A stretch of DNA of 64,000 nt, taken from Ophiura sarsii (lineage: Eukaryota; Echinodermata; Ophiuroidea; Amphilepidida; Ophiuridae). A program made the position numbers and the translations under genes. This document shows positions 28,544 to 39,807 of this stretch, piece by piece; within the stretch, counting starts at the first letter, position 1, and each line of letters opens with the position of its first letter. The stretch is from contig CM069445.1 in assembly GCA_035610835.1 (NCBI GenBank), positions 79,825,465 to 79,889,464 on the forward strand. Reading direction: 5' to 3'. A model generated the notes under the pieces. That model was not told the origin of the DNA. It did not search any database and was given only the letters and a program-made list of their open reading frames with translations.

Positions 28544-29439
28544 TGAGTGGTGTGTTTGTCTATTTTCAAGGTAGAGTGAGAGTTGATTGTGGGTATTAAT
28601 AATAACTGTGCCTATAGCGCTATTCCAAAAATGATCACAGCACTTTACAAAATGAATAACATAAAACCATCATTTTCATAGTTGGTAATAAATTCATATT
28701 TAAAATTAAATTTCAAAAATAAATGCAAAAATTGACTAAAGCAACACTTCAATTCCAATGATGATATAAATCAGTATTGAAGGAAAACAAAATTCTTGAG
28801 GGCTGGGTCAGGTAAGGTGATGCTAAATTGTTTGGTAAAATATAGGGTTTTCATTATCGGTAAGCCTGGTTTAAAATAATACAAGTGGACATAGGACGTT
28901 GGCCACAAGGTCCTTCATATTTCATGCACCAATTTAATCCTGACTATTATGTACTATAGTTTGATTAATTATTGAAACGAACAAGTTTTCACTAGCGTAT
29001 GCACTAAGAGAAGGGGAGGGAGTCCTGGGAAATCAAGTCCCGCCTGAAAATGTCTAGTCCCAGGACCAAAAATCACCTCCTGAAACCAGAAAATAAAAGA
29101 TCGATAAAATAATAAGCTTACTAAAAAATAGAAATTGTCAGCTATTAAATCACTCTTATTTAATGCAAATTTATAGTGGAGATTCACTTGAAATGGGTTA
29201 TTTAGTCAAATCTATGCATTTTTTTACTTATGCTTGCTAAAATGTGATTTTCACCGCAGATTTTCACTTCCAGGTTTGCTGGGACGCCATCTTGGATTTA
29301 AGTTGGACAAAAGATGACGCCTTAACAATCAGCCCAGAGTATGTTTGGAGGAATTCAGGAATCCCGAGTCCCGAATAAACAATTAAATCGAGTCCCGGGA
29401 GCATGATTTCTCAAAATCCCAGCCCTAGTATAATGCACA
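28544..29439. other. Putative intron with a partial repeat
   Basis: At 28608-28660 is the dispersed ATAGCGCTATTCC..CACAGCACTTTACA repeat. At 29008-29427 the repeated GTCCCG/TCCCGGGA motifs and an ATCCCAGCCCTA end suggest a decayed hAT-like element. Its left end and target duplication could not be read, so it is not called. Confidence 0.45.
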
Positions 29440-29447
29440 CCTACGAG

Positions 29448-29800
29448 TAGAGTTGAAACCCGGAGTTTACTTATAATTATTTATTTTTTGCGAAGTCCTA
29501 AACATGACCTTGGATATATCTATATTTGTGCTAAAATAACCCACATATACCCCATGACTAACTTTTGACCCCTGTTTTCTGTGTATCAACCGATGACAAT
29601 ATCCGATCATTACTAATACTATCCGTTTACCTCAACTGCCCTGATATCAATTGCACATTCAATTCAACTCAATGATGATAGAAGTTACATGGATATGGGG
29701 TCACATGAGGGGTCTGGTAAGGTCAATCGAGGTCATGTAGGTGACATTTTTGGGGGAGGGGTGTTGGGTGTACAAAAATACCCGTAATATCCCAACCCTA
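29448..29800. mobile_element. hAT MITE, TAGRGTTG ends
   Basis: The left end is TAGAGTTGAAACCC and the complement of the right end is TAGGGTTGGGATAT. A perfect 8-bp duplication, CCTACGAG, flanks it at 29440-29447 and 29801-29808. The 353-bp body has no ORF. Part of the interior (AATAACCCACATATACCCCATGA) is related to 40215-40245. Confidence 0.88.
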
Positions 29801-29808
29801 CCTACGAG

Positions 29809-30494
29809 ATATGCAATTGATGTAGGGCTAGTGCAGGAACTTGTGCATATTTTCAGCTTTATGGAGCATACAGAGCGAGTGTGAACGCATTATGCAACAT
29901 ACGCTGCTTGTAATTATTTACGCAGTACGCTATTCCGCAAATGTTCGTTCAATTATAAATTTGACTATAAACCAAAAATTGTGGGATTTGTTAATCAATA
30001 AGCTCCTTACTGGGGTGTTTGGAAGGAAATGTATATCAGGGAATTTCACATTTTGTCTAAAGAGAGAAAAGTTGAAACTAAATGAATTCTTTTTTTAAAG
30101 TGAAATAAAAGCAGACTACAGTGTAGTGAACGACACAACAATTTCCGTTTACCTCTTCCCCTCTCATAAATTAAACAAGGAAATAGTACAGACAACCTGC
30201 AAGCCCCTTCTTCCGTAAGTCCCAATACAATTTGATAATCAATGCAATCATCCTTATCTTAATCATCATCATCATCGTCACAGAATAACAAATTGACTGG
30301 CTGGCACACTAAGAAAACCGATAAGGGCAAAAGAGATGTTTGGTCATATCCATAGTATCACGCTATCTAAAATCTCACAAAATAGTGTGTGTATTGTAAA
30401 ACATCCAAATCACATTTTAAAAACACGGGCTCAACTTTTATAAGAACATATAATCCTATATCGGTGAAAAGATTCATCAGGTTTGTTGAAATTC
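29809..30494. other. Putative intron, nothing recognised
   Basis: An open frame of 85 codons at 29841-30098 has no recognisable domain. Otherwise AT-rich sequence. Confidence 0.45.
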
Positions 30495-30765
30495 ATTGAA
30501 AGTAAACAATCTGCTTGACAAAACCAATTAATATACTCACATATTAATATTTCATCCTCATACATCGGAGGATTTCATCAGAATGGCAATGATCCACTTT
30601 GGCGCGAAGAAACATCATCTTCAGAACTGGCAACTCTGAAGATGATGTTTCTTCGCGCCAAAGTGGATCATTGCCATTCTGATGAAATCCTCCGATGTAT
30701 GAGGATGAAATATTAATATGTGAGTATATTAATTGGTTTTGTCAAGCAGATTGTTTACTTTCAAT
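30495..30765. repeat. Perfect palindrome, 131-bp arms, 9-nt loop
   Basis: Positions 30495-30625 and 30635-30765 are exact inverted copies as far as I can check by eye, separated by a 9-nt loop. ATAATCCTAT occurs at 30450-30459 and again immediately after the right arm at 30766-30775. The arms have mixed composition (CTTCGCGCCAAAGTGGATCA) and no transposon end that I know. It could be a very young fold-back insertion, a template-switch event or a chimeric assembly artefact. Confidence 0.95.
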
Positions 30766-30775
30766 ATAATCCTAT

Positions 30776-31670
30776 CCTATGTTAAAATTGTGTGAGTATT
30801 AATCCATGAATGATGTCAATCATCTGTATAATGAAAAAAATAAGCTTTTGTATACTATTTTTAAAATAAAGCAACGACAAACAAAACATTTTATGCAGTA
30901 GTCACAAAGTGCCCATGTCTCATCATCCACTGAGGGATTTCCCCCAATTGCATGCTTGCCTAGCCATTTCTTACCGTGGATGACGTCATCATAATATGCA
31001 AACAGGCGAGATTGTTAAATTGATCATGACTGCATACGAAATATAGTAAGCCACATGGTTATATTACGTACCTTTACTTAAAATGACTTACTAATGCACT
31101 ACATTTGTAATGCACTGCATTGTCTCTTATTCACACTGTGCGCTGTCCAGCAACAAGAGCGACAGACTTTTTTTTCTTCTCAAGATAGTCTCTATGCCTC
31201 CAGAGCATCTAACAACCACCCTACGCTAAATCCAGATCTGATGAAATTGCAGTGGCCTTAAAAAGACTACTCCTTATCCAAAAATCCTTTGCCAATAGCA
31301 ATTAGGCCGGTACCTATGGGGGTGGAGGTGGAAAGGATTTTCACCTAACCCACCCCCCCCCCCCCCACCCCCCATTCCAAAAGTCTCAACAAATGTCCAA
31401 AGGTTCACTTTTAACAAAATCTGCCCCGCGGTAGCTGCTTGAAGCACGGAAATTAATGTAGAGCGAAAATGTCCATGTTTACGGTATAAGTAAGACACCA
31501 TTTGCTCACATAAATCATCCATATGATTTGACATGATTGACTTTCCCTCTGATTCACAAATGAAAAACTCCAACTAAAATTGAAACCAAATATATTAAAA
31601 AAACAACCCACATGTTTCAATATAACCAGAACATTGAGTAGTTAAACATGTATTTGTTCTCATCCTGTTT
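30776..31670. other. Putative intron, nothing recognised
   Basis: Holds a 14-C run at 31353-31366 in a C-rich patch. The 99-codon minus-strand frame at 31274-31573 reads through this run as polyglycine and is not credible coding. Confidence 0.5.
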
Positions 31671-31873
31671 TATACAACACCTAAGAAAATCATTGTTATT
31701 TCATTGGAGGATTATTATAATAGGTAACGTGTGATTAAATATCCACTCCATTGCACGATTTGCCGTGCATCGACCCTTATGATACATTACATGGTAAGCC
31801 GCTCGACCCTATATATTTCATATAAATCTCTATAATTTGTTACAAAATAACAATGATTTTCTTAGCGTTGTAT
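31671..31873. mobile_element. Inverted-repeat element, TAAGAAAATCATTGTTATTT ends
   Basis: The left part TACAACACCTAAGAAAATCA and its continuation TTGTTATTT recur inverted at 31848-31872 with a few mismatches. The arms are about 30 bp around a 140-bp centre. No clear target duplication. It directly adjoins the next palindrome. Confidence 0.7.
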
Positions 31874-31881
31874 TTAAAACA

Positions 31882-32038
31882 AATAATGAATGTTTTCATT
31901 CGTGCAATGGAATGAATATTTTCATTCGGTGAAAGATGCAATGTTCCATTCAACTTGGCTCCGCCTCATTGAGTGGAACATTCCATCTTTCATCTCATGC
32001 AAATATTCATACCATTGCACTCATAAACATTCATTATT
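31882..32038. repeat. Imperfect palindrome, ~70-bp arms
   Basis: AATAATGAATG..CATTCG..CAATGGAATGAATATT..GAAAGATG.AATGTTCCA at the left pairs with the inverse sequence ending CATTCATTATT at 32038. The loop is near CTTGGCTCCGCCTC. Probably a fold-back MITE; no edges with target duplication were identified. Confidence 0.8.
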
Positions 32039-33229
32039 GGTATAATGATCAATGACAAAATCAGTTTCCATTAATTTCTTCATGCTGATAATATTGGACA
32101 CATAGTAATAATTAAGGTCAATTTCATTTCCAGAATCAAGAGAATAACGGTAAGACTAACTTAATACTTCATATCTGCATTCTATGGTAAACAGATCACC
32201 ACACAACCCTTGCGCATTACAGAACAGTTTCAAATACATGTGCATGCTATGCTATGCTTGCCAGATGTGAACCAGCAACCTTATGATATGATGTCACTGC
32301 TCTTACTGAAGTATACCGTAAACAAAATGGTCTCCAAACAGGCAACAACATTACATACTTACATGTAAAAATGTTGTTAAAATCTATTTCACATAAAGCC
32401 CTCCAACCAATGTTTGTATGTATCCTGCCTATATCCTAACACAGCAATTGAGCAGCGGAACCAATGTTAGTATGTATCCTACAGCAATTGAGCAGCGGAA
32501 CCAATCTTACATCATCGTACATGGACCTCGTTCAATATAATAGCTTGTTTTCCTACAAACTCATCAGTCCTACTTTATATTAATTAAATGGGGCCCTAGG
32601 TGGATCTTATACCCCACTGCGACTTGCCTGAAACTATACGTATCATTCAACACATAACGCTTTGGGTATGCGGCTTTATACCTGGCTTCCCGGAGCAATC
32701 GGCGTGAATTATTACTTAAGAGATGGATGATTAGACTTACAGAAGGCATGGAAGGATTCTTAAGATATGCGAACATAATTGTCTCAAAAAATGGCCTATT
32801 CAAGGGAAAAGTTTAGTCTTGCTTAGTCTTGACTTGCCTTTTTTGTTAATTTGTGTGTTTTTGTTAAGTTTGAATTTAGGGGGTAAGGGGGCCTGGTAGG
32901 GGTACATTTGGAGAAATTGATACATATGTATTTTGAAGAGCTACAGATAGTTGGACAATGATTTAAAAATTGTGGTTAGAAGACGACAAAATCTTGTTTC
33001 AAAATTTGTGTTAAAATTTTTCGCTGAGTTTTCAACAATTTTTGATATTTTCATAACATTTCAAAAACATTTCAAAAATTTCAAAAATTTCAAAATATGT
33101 GTTAAAAATTTAGATAAACAAGGCGGTTCTCGAACGGCGCGTCTCGCCTGTTCATCAAAAGTGACTTGAAAGAAATGATGATGAAACATATGATACAATG
33201 TAGCACTGTCACAGAGGTATGCATTGTAG
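32039..33229. other. Putative intron with a small tandem repeat
   Basis: ACAGCAATTGAGCAGCGGAA plus CCAAT occurs twice at about 32441-32505 with GTATGTATCCT between. At 33055-33110 is a TTTCAAAAA(TTTC) low-complexity run. No coding sequence recognised. Confidence 0.5.
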
Positions 33230-34850
33230 TAAATGCAAGGGATGTAATGCCTTGAAAAATTTAATCAACAAAAAGAACACACCAACCCCCTTCCCTACAC
33301 CAAATCACATCAAGATAGGCCTTACAGATCTTATTTGACCCCAGATGACCTCTGATGACCTTGAAAATTTAATCAGCAAAAAGAACACACCAACCCCCTT
33401 CCCTCCACCAAATCACATCAAGATAGGCCTTACGGATCTTATTTGACCTCAGATGACCTCTGATGACCTCGACAAATTAATCAACAAAAAGAACACACCA
33501 TCCCTCTTCCATCCACCAAATCCCATCAAGATAGGCCTTACAGATCTTATTTGACCCCAGATGACCTTGAATGACCTCCGATGACCTTGAAAATTTAATC
33601 AGCAAAAAGAATACACCACCCCCTTCCCTCCACCAAATCCAATCAAGATAGGCCTTACTGATCTATTTGACCCCATATTTGACCCCGATGACCCCGAAAA
33701 ATTAATCAACAAAAAGAACACACCACCCCCCTTCCCTCCACCAAATCCCATCAAGATAGGCCTTACTGATCTATTTGACCCCCGATGACCCCGAAAAATT
33801 AATCAACAAAAAGAACACACCATCCCTCTTCCGTCCACCAAATCCCATCAAGATAGGCCTTACTGATCTATTTGACCCCATATTTGACCCCCGATGACCC
33901 CGAAAAATTAATCAACAAAAAGAACACACCACCCACCCCCCCCCCCTTCCCTCCACCAAATCCCATCAAGATAGGCCTTACTGATCTATTTGACCCCGAT
34001 GACCCCGAAAAATTAATCAACAAAAAGAACACACCATCCCTCTTCCGTCCACCAAATCCCATCAAGATAGGCCTTACTGATCTATTTGACCCCATATTTG
34101 ACCCCCGATGACCCCGAAAAATTAAGAACAAAAAGAACACACCATCCCCCTTCCCTCCACCAAATCCAATCAAGATAGGCCTTATGGATCTTATTTGACC
34201 CCCGATGACCTTGAATGACCTCTGATGACCTTGAAAATTTATTCAGCAAAAAGAACACACCACTCCTCTTCCCTCCACCAAATCTCATCAATATGGGCCT
34301 TACTGATCTATTTGACCCCATATTTGACCCCGATGACCTCTGGTGACCTTGAAAATTTAATATACAAAAAGAACACACCATCCCTCTTCCCTCCACCAAA
34401 TCCCATCAAGATAGGCCTTACTGATCTATTTGACCCCATATTTGACCCCCGATGACCTTGAATGACCTCCGATGACCTTGAAAATGTAATCAGCAAAAAG
34501 AACACACCACCCCCTTCCCTCCACCAAATCCCATCAAGATCGGCCTTACGGATCTTATTTGACCGCATATTTGACCCCGATGACCTTGAATGACCTCCAA
34601 TGACCTTGAAAATCTAATCAGCAAAAGAACACCCCACCCCCTTCCCTGACATCAAGTCCCATCAAGATAGGCCTTACGGATCTCTAGATATCGCGTTACA
34701 ACGCGTCTCAAAAGTTTTAAGCATATTTGACCCCGATGACCTTGTATGACCCCCGATGACCTTGAAAAATCAATCAGCAACAGAAAGCACCACCCCCCTT
34801 CCCTCCACCAAGTCCCATCACGATACGCCTTACGGATCTCCAGATATCGC
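33230..34850 (+). repeat. Satellite array, ~100-125 bp unit, about 14 copies
   Basis: The unit contains AATTTAATCAACAAAAAGAA, CACACCACCCCCTTCCCTCC, ACCAAATCCCATCAAGATAG, GCCTTACGGATC and a run of TGACCTCTGATGACCTTGAA. Copies start near 33259, 33369, 33478, 33595, 33698, 33798, 33908, 34012, 34113, 34239, 34357, 34486, 34612 and 34767. Length varies with the number of TTTGACCCC/TGACCTYNNA repeats. The last copies gain GATATCGCGTTACAA and end near a CGGCGGACGGCGGACGCC block (34876-34910). Open frames on both strands here are artefacts of the periodicity. Confidence 0.92.
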
Positions 34851-35109
34851 GTCACAAAGGTATTTCTTAGCACACGGCGGACGGCGGACGCCATACGCCG
34901 GACAGAAATAGTGATAACATAGTCTCTTTCTGATTACATCAGGCGAGACAAAAATGGTTTGGTAAGGCACGTAAAACAGGCACCCCCCCCCCCCCCCCCC
35001 ACCCAACCCCGTCACATTAAACAACAAAGAAAATGTCCTTTATTTAGCTCTGCATTCATTCCTTATAATAGAAATCTGTTTCCAATCAAATGAAACAGAG
35101 CATTCAAGT
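34851..35109. other. Array flank with CGGACGG motif and 18-C run
   Basis: The CACGGCGGACGGCGGACGCC block and its inverse-like CGCCGGACAG are followed by TCTGATTACATCAGGCGAGA. An 18-C run is at 34983-35000. The first part probably belongs to the repeat that seeded the array. Confidence 0.5.
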
Positions 35110-35215
35110 TAGAAGGGGCAAAGAGGGGGAAAAGGAAAGGAGAAGGAAATGGAAGAGGGAAAGGAAGGGAAGGGGACTAATAGGGGCAATAGGGGTGATG
35201 GAAAAGAGTAAGTGG
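35110..35215 (+). repeat. Polypurine tract
   Basis: Almost uninterrupted A/G (GAAGGGGCAAAGAGGGGGAA, AAGGAAAGGAGAAGGAAATG, GAAGAGGGAAAGGAAGGGAA). The strand asymmetry could allow triplex formation; this is inferred from composition only. Confidence 0.8.
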
Positions 35216-36062
35216 GAAAAGGCAATAGAAGTGACAGGAAAGTAGGGCCATGGGAAAGAGATTGCTGAAAGTGAAACAGGGTTTTATTTGGCCAAATATG
35301 GGGGAGGGGGGGGGTTCAATATTAAAACAGTATTTTAAAAAATACACTCCAGAAAAACAACTTACTCCAGTGATTTATTGGGCTATGCTTCTTCAAGTTT
35401 TAATTTCACATTGTGAAGTACAATATCAGCTTCATTTTCTTGCTTCACAGAGCCCGTCTCAAGTTAATAGCATTTTGCATAGCCTTTTTTCTGGTTTCTT
35501 CTGAGACAAACATGGTTGTTTTTATGGCCTATTCAAATGAAACATTTAAATGTATTACATACCTACATGTAAGGCTAATAGAAATTATGTTAGACATGAA
35601 ACATTGTACACATATGGAATATAGCTTTAAAACAACATTTAAATGAGTCTTGAATTTATACCTGTTTGTACAACACATTCAACAGTTGCACTCTCTATAG
35701 TAAACCTTTTTAATTCAACTACCACTCAAATTAAACTACGGCTAGAACTCATCTACTGTAAATGTATTGTTTTTTCTATCGCAAATAAAAAGGACTTGCT
35801 GATTTACACTTGGAAATTTAATGAAAATGACCGCATTGACCTTTCTATGGACAATACCGTCTTTTCTATTTATAGAATAGTAGAGAGTTAGGATTCCAAA
35901 CAAAAGATTGATGACTACTACTGCTAATCGCTAATTGGCATTCTGATCAGTGTTTTATTTATTGTGAAAAGTAAACCGATGGCTACATGTAATACATGAA
36001 TTGGTTTAAAGCAGCATTGTGCAATGAAAATAAAACAGCCTGTTTTTAATCAATCTGTTTTC
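35216..36062. other. Putative intron, nothing recognised
   Basis: AT-rich; overlapping open frames at 35413-35891 have no recognisable domains. Confidence 0.45.
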
Positions 36063-37525
36063 TAAAGACAGCAAAAAAAGTAACTCGGCTGTTGTAAAAG
36101 CACCTATAATTTTAAAATTGTTATTCATATTCTAAAAATGAAAATACCAACAAGAGACGGAAAATTTAATTACGGTGATTTTGACACATTGTTTGTTAAA
36201 ATCGATAAAGTATTGTTGTCGCGGTATGTGCTTACAGATGAAAAGTGCCCATTTCCATTGTTGCAGTCACTCCTATTGATCTCTCTGTTTCAGCGTGAAT
36301 ATAATAGCGGGAATTTTGATTAGCTGTTCTTGTTGTGCTGTAAACTTGATTAGCATAATCCGGGGAAAAATTAATGGGGATGATAGGCGTACTTCTTTAC
36401 AATTAAAAAGGATGAATTTAAAACTCCAAATGCTCAGAAGGTCCGAGAAGACAGACAGGACAGGTCATCGCCATGGGCAAACTATCAAAATTCCCGCTAT
36501 TTTCTTCCCGCTGAATCAGTAAGGCCCGGAATATAACACAATCTCGGTATTCACGGCGTGATTCTCGCTTTTTATATCAATTCTCGCTTTCAGAAAAATC
36601 GCCCGTGAATCGTGTGTTTTTCGCTCGGAATCGTGTGTTTTATGAAGAAATGTTGAAACAACGAAAAACAACAAAAGTGATCTGCGATAAATCAGTATCC
36701 GTTTCAAAAAACACAGTTCCAAATACGTATTTGTAATAGGCAAGCGAAGTTCTCACACGAGGCTATTAAATGAACCTAGAAATGGGCGCAATTCCCACGC
36801 TGGCGTTCAATAAAATGAAGCTCGTAATTAGAGGCACGGTTCAAAAGGTCAACTTAATACTACGCATACTATAATACACGGAGGCGATGACCTGTGAATC
36901 ATGCCGTAACACGTGGTTATGTATTTTATCCCAAGATGCAGTGCGGTGCTATTAAACTCCCTGAGCTGCCGAAAAATGGTTCTGTGAACATGTCATGTGC
37001 GATGCGATCCCGATTTGATGAAACGATTGCAGAATAAAATAAGAATGATTTGCGCCTGGGATTTGCGATTCAAATGATACATTTTGATGGCGATATGAAT
37101 GATGAAACGATTGCAGAATAAAATAAGAATGATTTGTGCCCGGGATTTGCGATTCAAATGATACATTTTGATGGCGATTTTGTTTTTTTATGTATCAATC
37201 CGATAGTCTCGTTTTTCTTTCGCTATCAACAATTTTGGTGCGTTTTTCTCGGGTTTTTAGTGAATCTGATGAAATCTCGGTATATCTCGCTTTTGCTTAA
37301 AAGTTCGTGCGTTTTTTCCCAAAATGAAATGCGTTTTTTTCCGGGGTTTATGAATCAGAGAGATCAATAGGAGTTACTGCAACAATGGAAATGGGCACTT
37401 TTCATCTGTAAGCACATACCGCGACAACAATTCTTTATCGATTTTAACAAACAAGGTGTCAAAATCACCGTAATTAAATTTTCCGTGCTTTTACAACAGC
37501 CGAGTTACTTTTTTTGCTGTCTTTA
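36063..37525. mobile_element. DNA transposon, ~200-bp terminal inverted repeats
   Basis: The ends are TAAAGACAGCAAAAAAAGTA and its exact complement. They continue through ACTCGGCTGTTGTAAAAGCA and, after a gap, through GACGGAAAATTTAATTACGG and ATGAAAAGTGCCCATTTCCA to about 36290 on the left and 37355 on the right. The 1463-bp unit has no transposase. Its centre includes CGGTATTCACGGCGTGATTC, shared with the tandem repeat at 41261, and an 84-bp tandem duplication. Long TIRs resemble Mutator-like or fold-back elements; the target duplication is not clear. Confidence 0.85.
37012..37190 (+). repeat. Tandem duplication, 84 bp x 2
   Basis: GATGAAACGATTGCAGAATA..ATTTGCGATTCAAATGATAC..GATGGCGAT starts near 37017 and again at 37101. 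Copies are nearly identical and lie inside the long-TIR element. Confidence 0.9.
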
Positions 37526-37603
37526 TTTGGATTGGAGGCTTCTTTCACAATATTCAATTCTCCTATCTTGAATAAGTGTGTTCAAACATGACACGATAGA
37601 AAT

Positions 37604-37903
37604 TAAGGCTGTGAATGCACAGGTAGTTTCGTACCCGGGTACCGTACCCAAACCGTTTTTTGGGCAGGTACCCGTGTTCCTGAAAATAGACACTAACAAA
37701 ATGAAGAGAAGATTTTAATTTTTTTTTGTCCCCCAAAATGACACATAATGGGGTCAATAGAGGTCATTTGGGGACAAAATTTGTACTTAAAAAAACCTTT
37801 TTTTTCTTTTTTACATTTCGGATATTCAGGTACCCAATTTGGTACCCGGATACCCAGAATAGCAGGCGGGTACCCAGGTTCCCGAATATAAGTCACAGCC
37901 TTA
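37604..37903. mobile_element. hAT MITE rich in GGTACCC
   Basis: The ends TAAGGCTGTGA and TCACAGCCTTA are perfect 11-bp inverted repeats. The flanking 8-bp duplication ATAGAAAT (37596-37603 and 37904-37911) is perfect. The 300-bp body carries repeated GTACCC/GGGTAC motifs, for example GTACCCGGGTACCGTACCC near 37631 and GGTACCCGGATACCC near 37840. Confidence 0.93.
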
Positions 37904-37911
37904 ATAGAAAT

Positions 37912-39237
37912 GACCATTTCCTATTTCATTTTATCCACTTCTTGCCTCCGCCTTTAAATGAGCTACAGCTTCTCAAATAATAATAATCAATTCACCATTT
38001 ATCACAGTGCTAAAACTCAATCTACCTGCCCCACCTCCCCATTATTCCATTTTAGCTACAGCCAGCTCGTCATCCAACAAGCGTATCATAGCAAAAGGGT
38101 GCATGCCCTTTTTGTTGTGAATACTTGTCACTGATGCGTCCTATCTATCGCTAGTCATCCTGTCAGTGTTGTACTACAGCATGCTAAATGCCATGCATAA
38201 CTACGGATTGGCGTCTCACAGAGACAGCTACATTATCTCACTAGACTCTCTTGTTCACCTTCATTTACTTACTTTAGCCTATGATAAAATAAGATATATT
38301 TGTTTACTTTAATTGGGATGTATAATAAATGAGCAGACGTAACTAATCAACAAAATACACTGGAAAAAGGGGAAGTATGTCAGCTTCATAATTTGCTCAC
38401 ATATGTTGTGTCTAGTCGTAATATTTATTAAATGCAAATTTTGGTAGCTTTATTGGATTCAATAGCAGCGTTTGCATTTTCTGCACTCATCTGCTAAGTG
38501 CTATATGATGTATCTGACTGGACTCTCCTCGCAGTCAGGGTCCATTCGGTTTGTCAGGGTTTTTTTTCTTCAAAAAAGTTCAAATATTAATTGGATTATT
38601 TTTTGTCATGATATACATTTTTTTATATTTATACGGTACTTTAATTTTCAAATGTAATTTTGTTTCCAAATACAAAAAAAAATTCTTACCAAATCCAAAC
38701 TTAATTAAGACACATTTTGTAATCTATGTAGTAGGTTAGGGCGGCTTAAGGTGCCACAGGCCCGACCGACTGGTTTTTTTTCTAATTTGAGACCAAAATA
38801 ATAGTTTTTACCATATTTAGTGAAACAATATTGACTACAAATGCATGACCCTATCTTTGGGATCTGTATGCACGTAGGTGTGGGTTTTTTCTGTCACCTT
38901 ATGCTCATATTTTTAAAATATTAAATAGCTTTTTGAAACAACCAAAATTATGTCTCCTTTTCATTTGAAGATTGCACACATAAGAAAGATGGGGTTCAAA
39001 GAGAGAAAAATAGCTACGGTGTCAATTTTCACACTTTGTTTTTCAATACAGGGGTCAGGGGACCATATAACAGGTACGCAAGGGGATACTGCTTTATTGA
39101 TCGATTGGAATATCTCTGATGATACTCGTCGTACTTGTCACTACCTGTGTTAATCAATAAATCACCTGTTACTACATATCATCACACATGTACGGTCATG
39201 GTATGGGGTGCATGGGTGCATCAGACCAAAACAAATA
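37912..39237. other. Putative intron with a decayed MITE at 38748-38902
   Basis: TTAAGGTGCCACAGGCCCGACCGAC and a right end complementary to CATAAGGTGACAGAAAAAAC bound about 155 bp with a diverged inverted repeat. It belongs to the CCGACCGA-containing dispersed group. Nothing coding is recognised. Confidence 0.45.
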
Positions 39238-39239
39238 TA

Positions 39240-39805
39240 CAGTCCTCAAAATAAGTAACTGACCAGGTAATAAATATGCTCTCAACTCCAAAACTATTAC
39301 TCCTATGTAAAAATATTAGGATATTAAGTTGTAAGGAAATTTCTTGTCTTTAATTTGAGATATTACACATGAAGATTGAATGAATATTAACTCAGTTATG
39401 TGCCCTAAACCAAAACAAAGTCCGTTTTTCATTTTAACATTTTGTTCGTCTACACGCAGCCTCGGACTAGTAACAGGCAGGTTATTGATTAACTGGTATA
39501 GCGACAACTCACGGTTCGATAGTAAGCCGGGGATTGGGGATGCTTCAATTGATCAATGCAACCCATTCACATACCTGTCACACTGTCCCGCGTGTTCAAA
39601 ACCCAAGTGTTAAAATGTAAACTGCACTTTGTTCTACCCTTTTCAATATAGCGTTCTTAATTATTAACTGATCTTAATAAATAATGTATCACGTTAAAGA
39701 GGAGAATTTTCTTTACAACTTTATTGTTTAATATTTTTATGTAAGAGCTATAGTTTTGGAGTTATGGGTATATTTATTACCTGGTCAGTTACTTTTTGAG
39801 GACTG
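39240..39805. mobile_element. Tc1/mariner-type MITE, ~65-bp TIRs
   Basis: The left end is CAGTCCTCAAAATAAGTAAC and the complement of the right end is CAGTCCTCAAAAAGTAACTG. Both continue through TGACCAGGTAATAAATAT and AACTCCAAAACTAT. TA flanks both sides at 39238-39239 and 39806-39807. Ends and TA duplication are typical of Tc1/mariner. It is 566 bp with no transposase motif; the 77-codon frame inside is not convincing. Confidence 0.92.
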
Positions 39806-39807
39806 TA

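Noticed and set aside
29008..29427. Possible hAT element with GTCCCGGGA motifs and an ATCCCAGCCCTA end
   Set aside because: A matching left end and an 8-bp duplication could not be found, so it stays unassigned.
33868..34568. Overlapping open frames of 75-105 codons on both strands
   Set aside because: They arise from the satellite period; both strands give repetitive peptides (for example ILMGFGGGK) and lengths follow the unit, not a gene.
39380..39613. 77-codon frame inside the Tc1/mariner-type element
   Set aside because: No DDE or helix-turn-helix features; the element is too short for a transposase.
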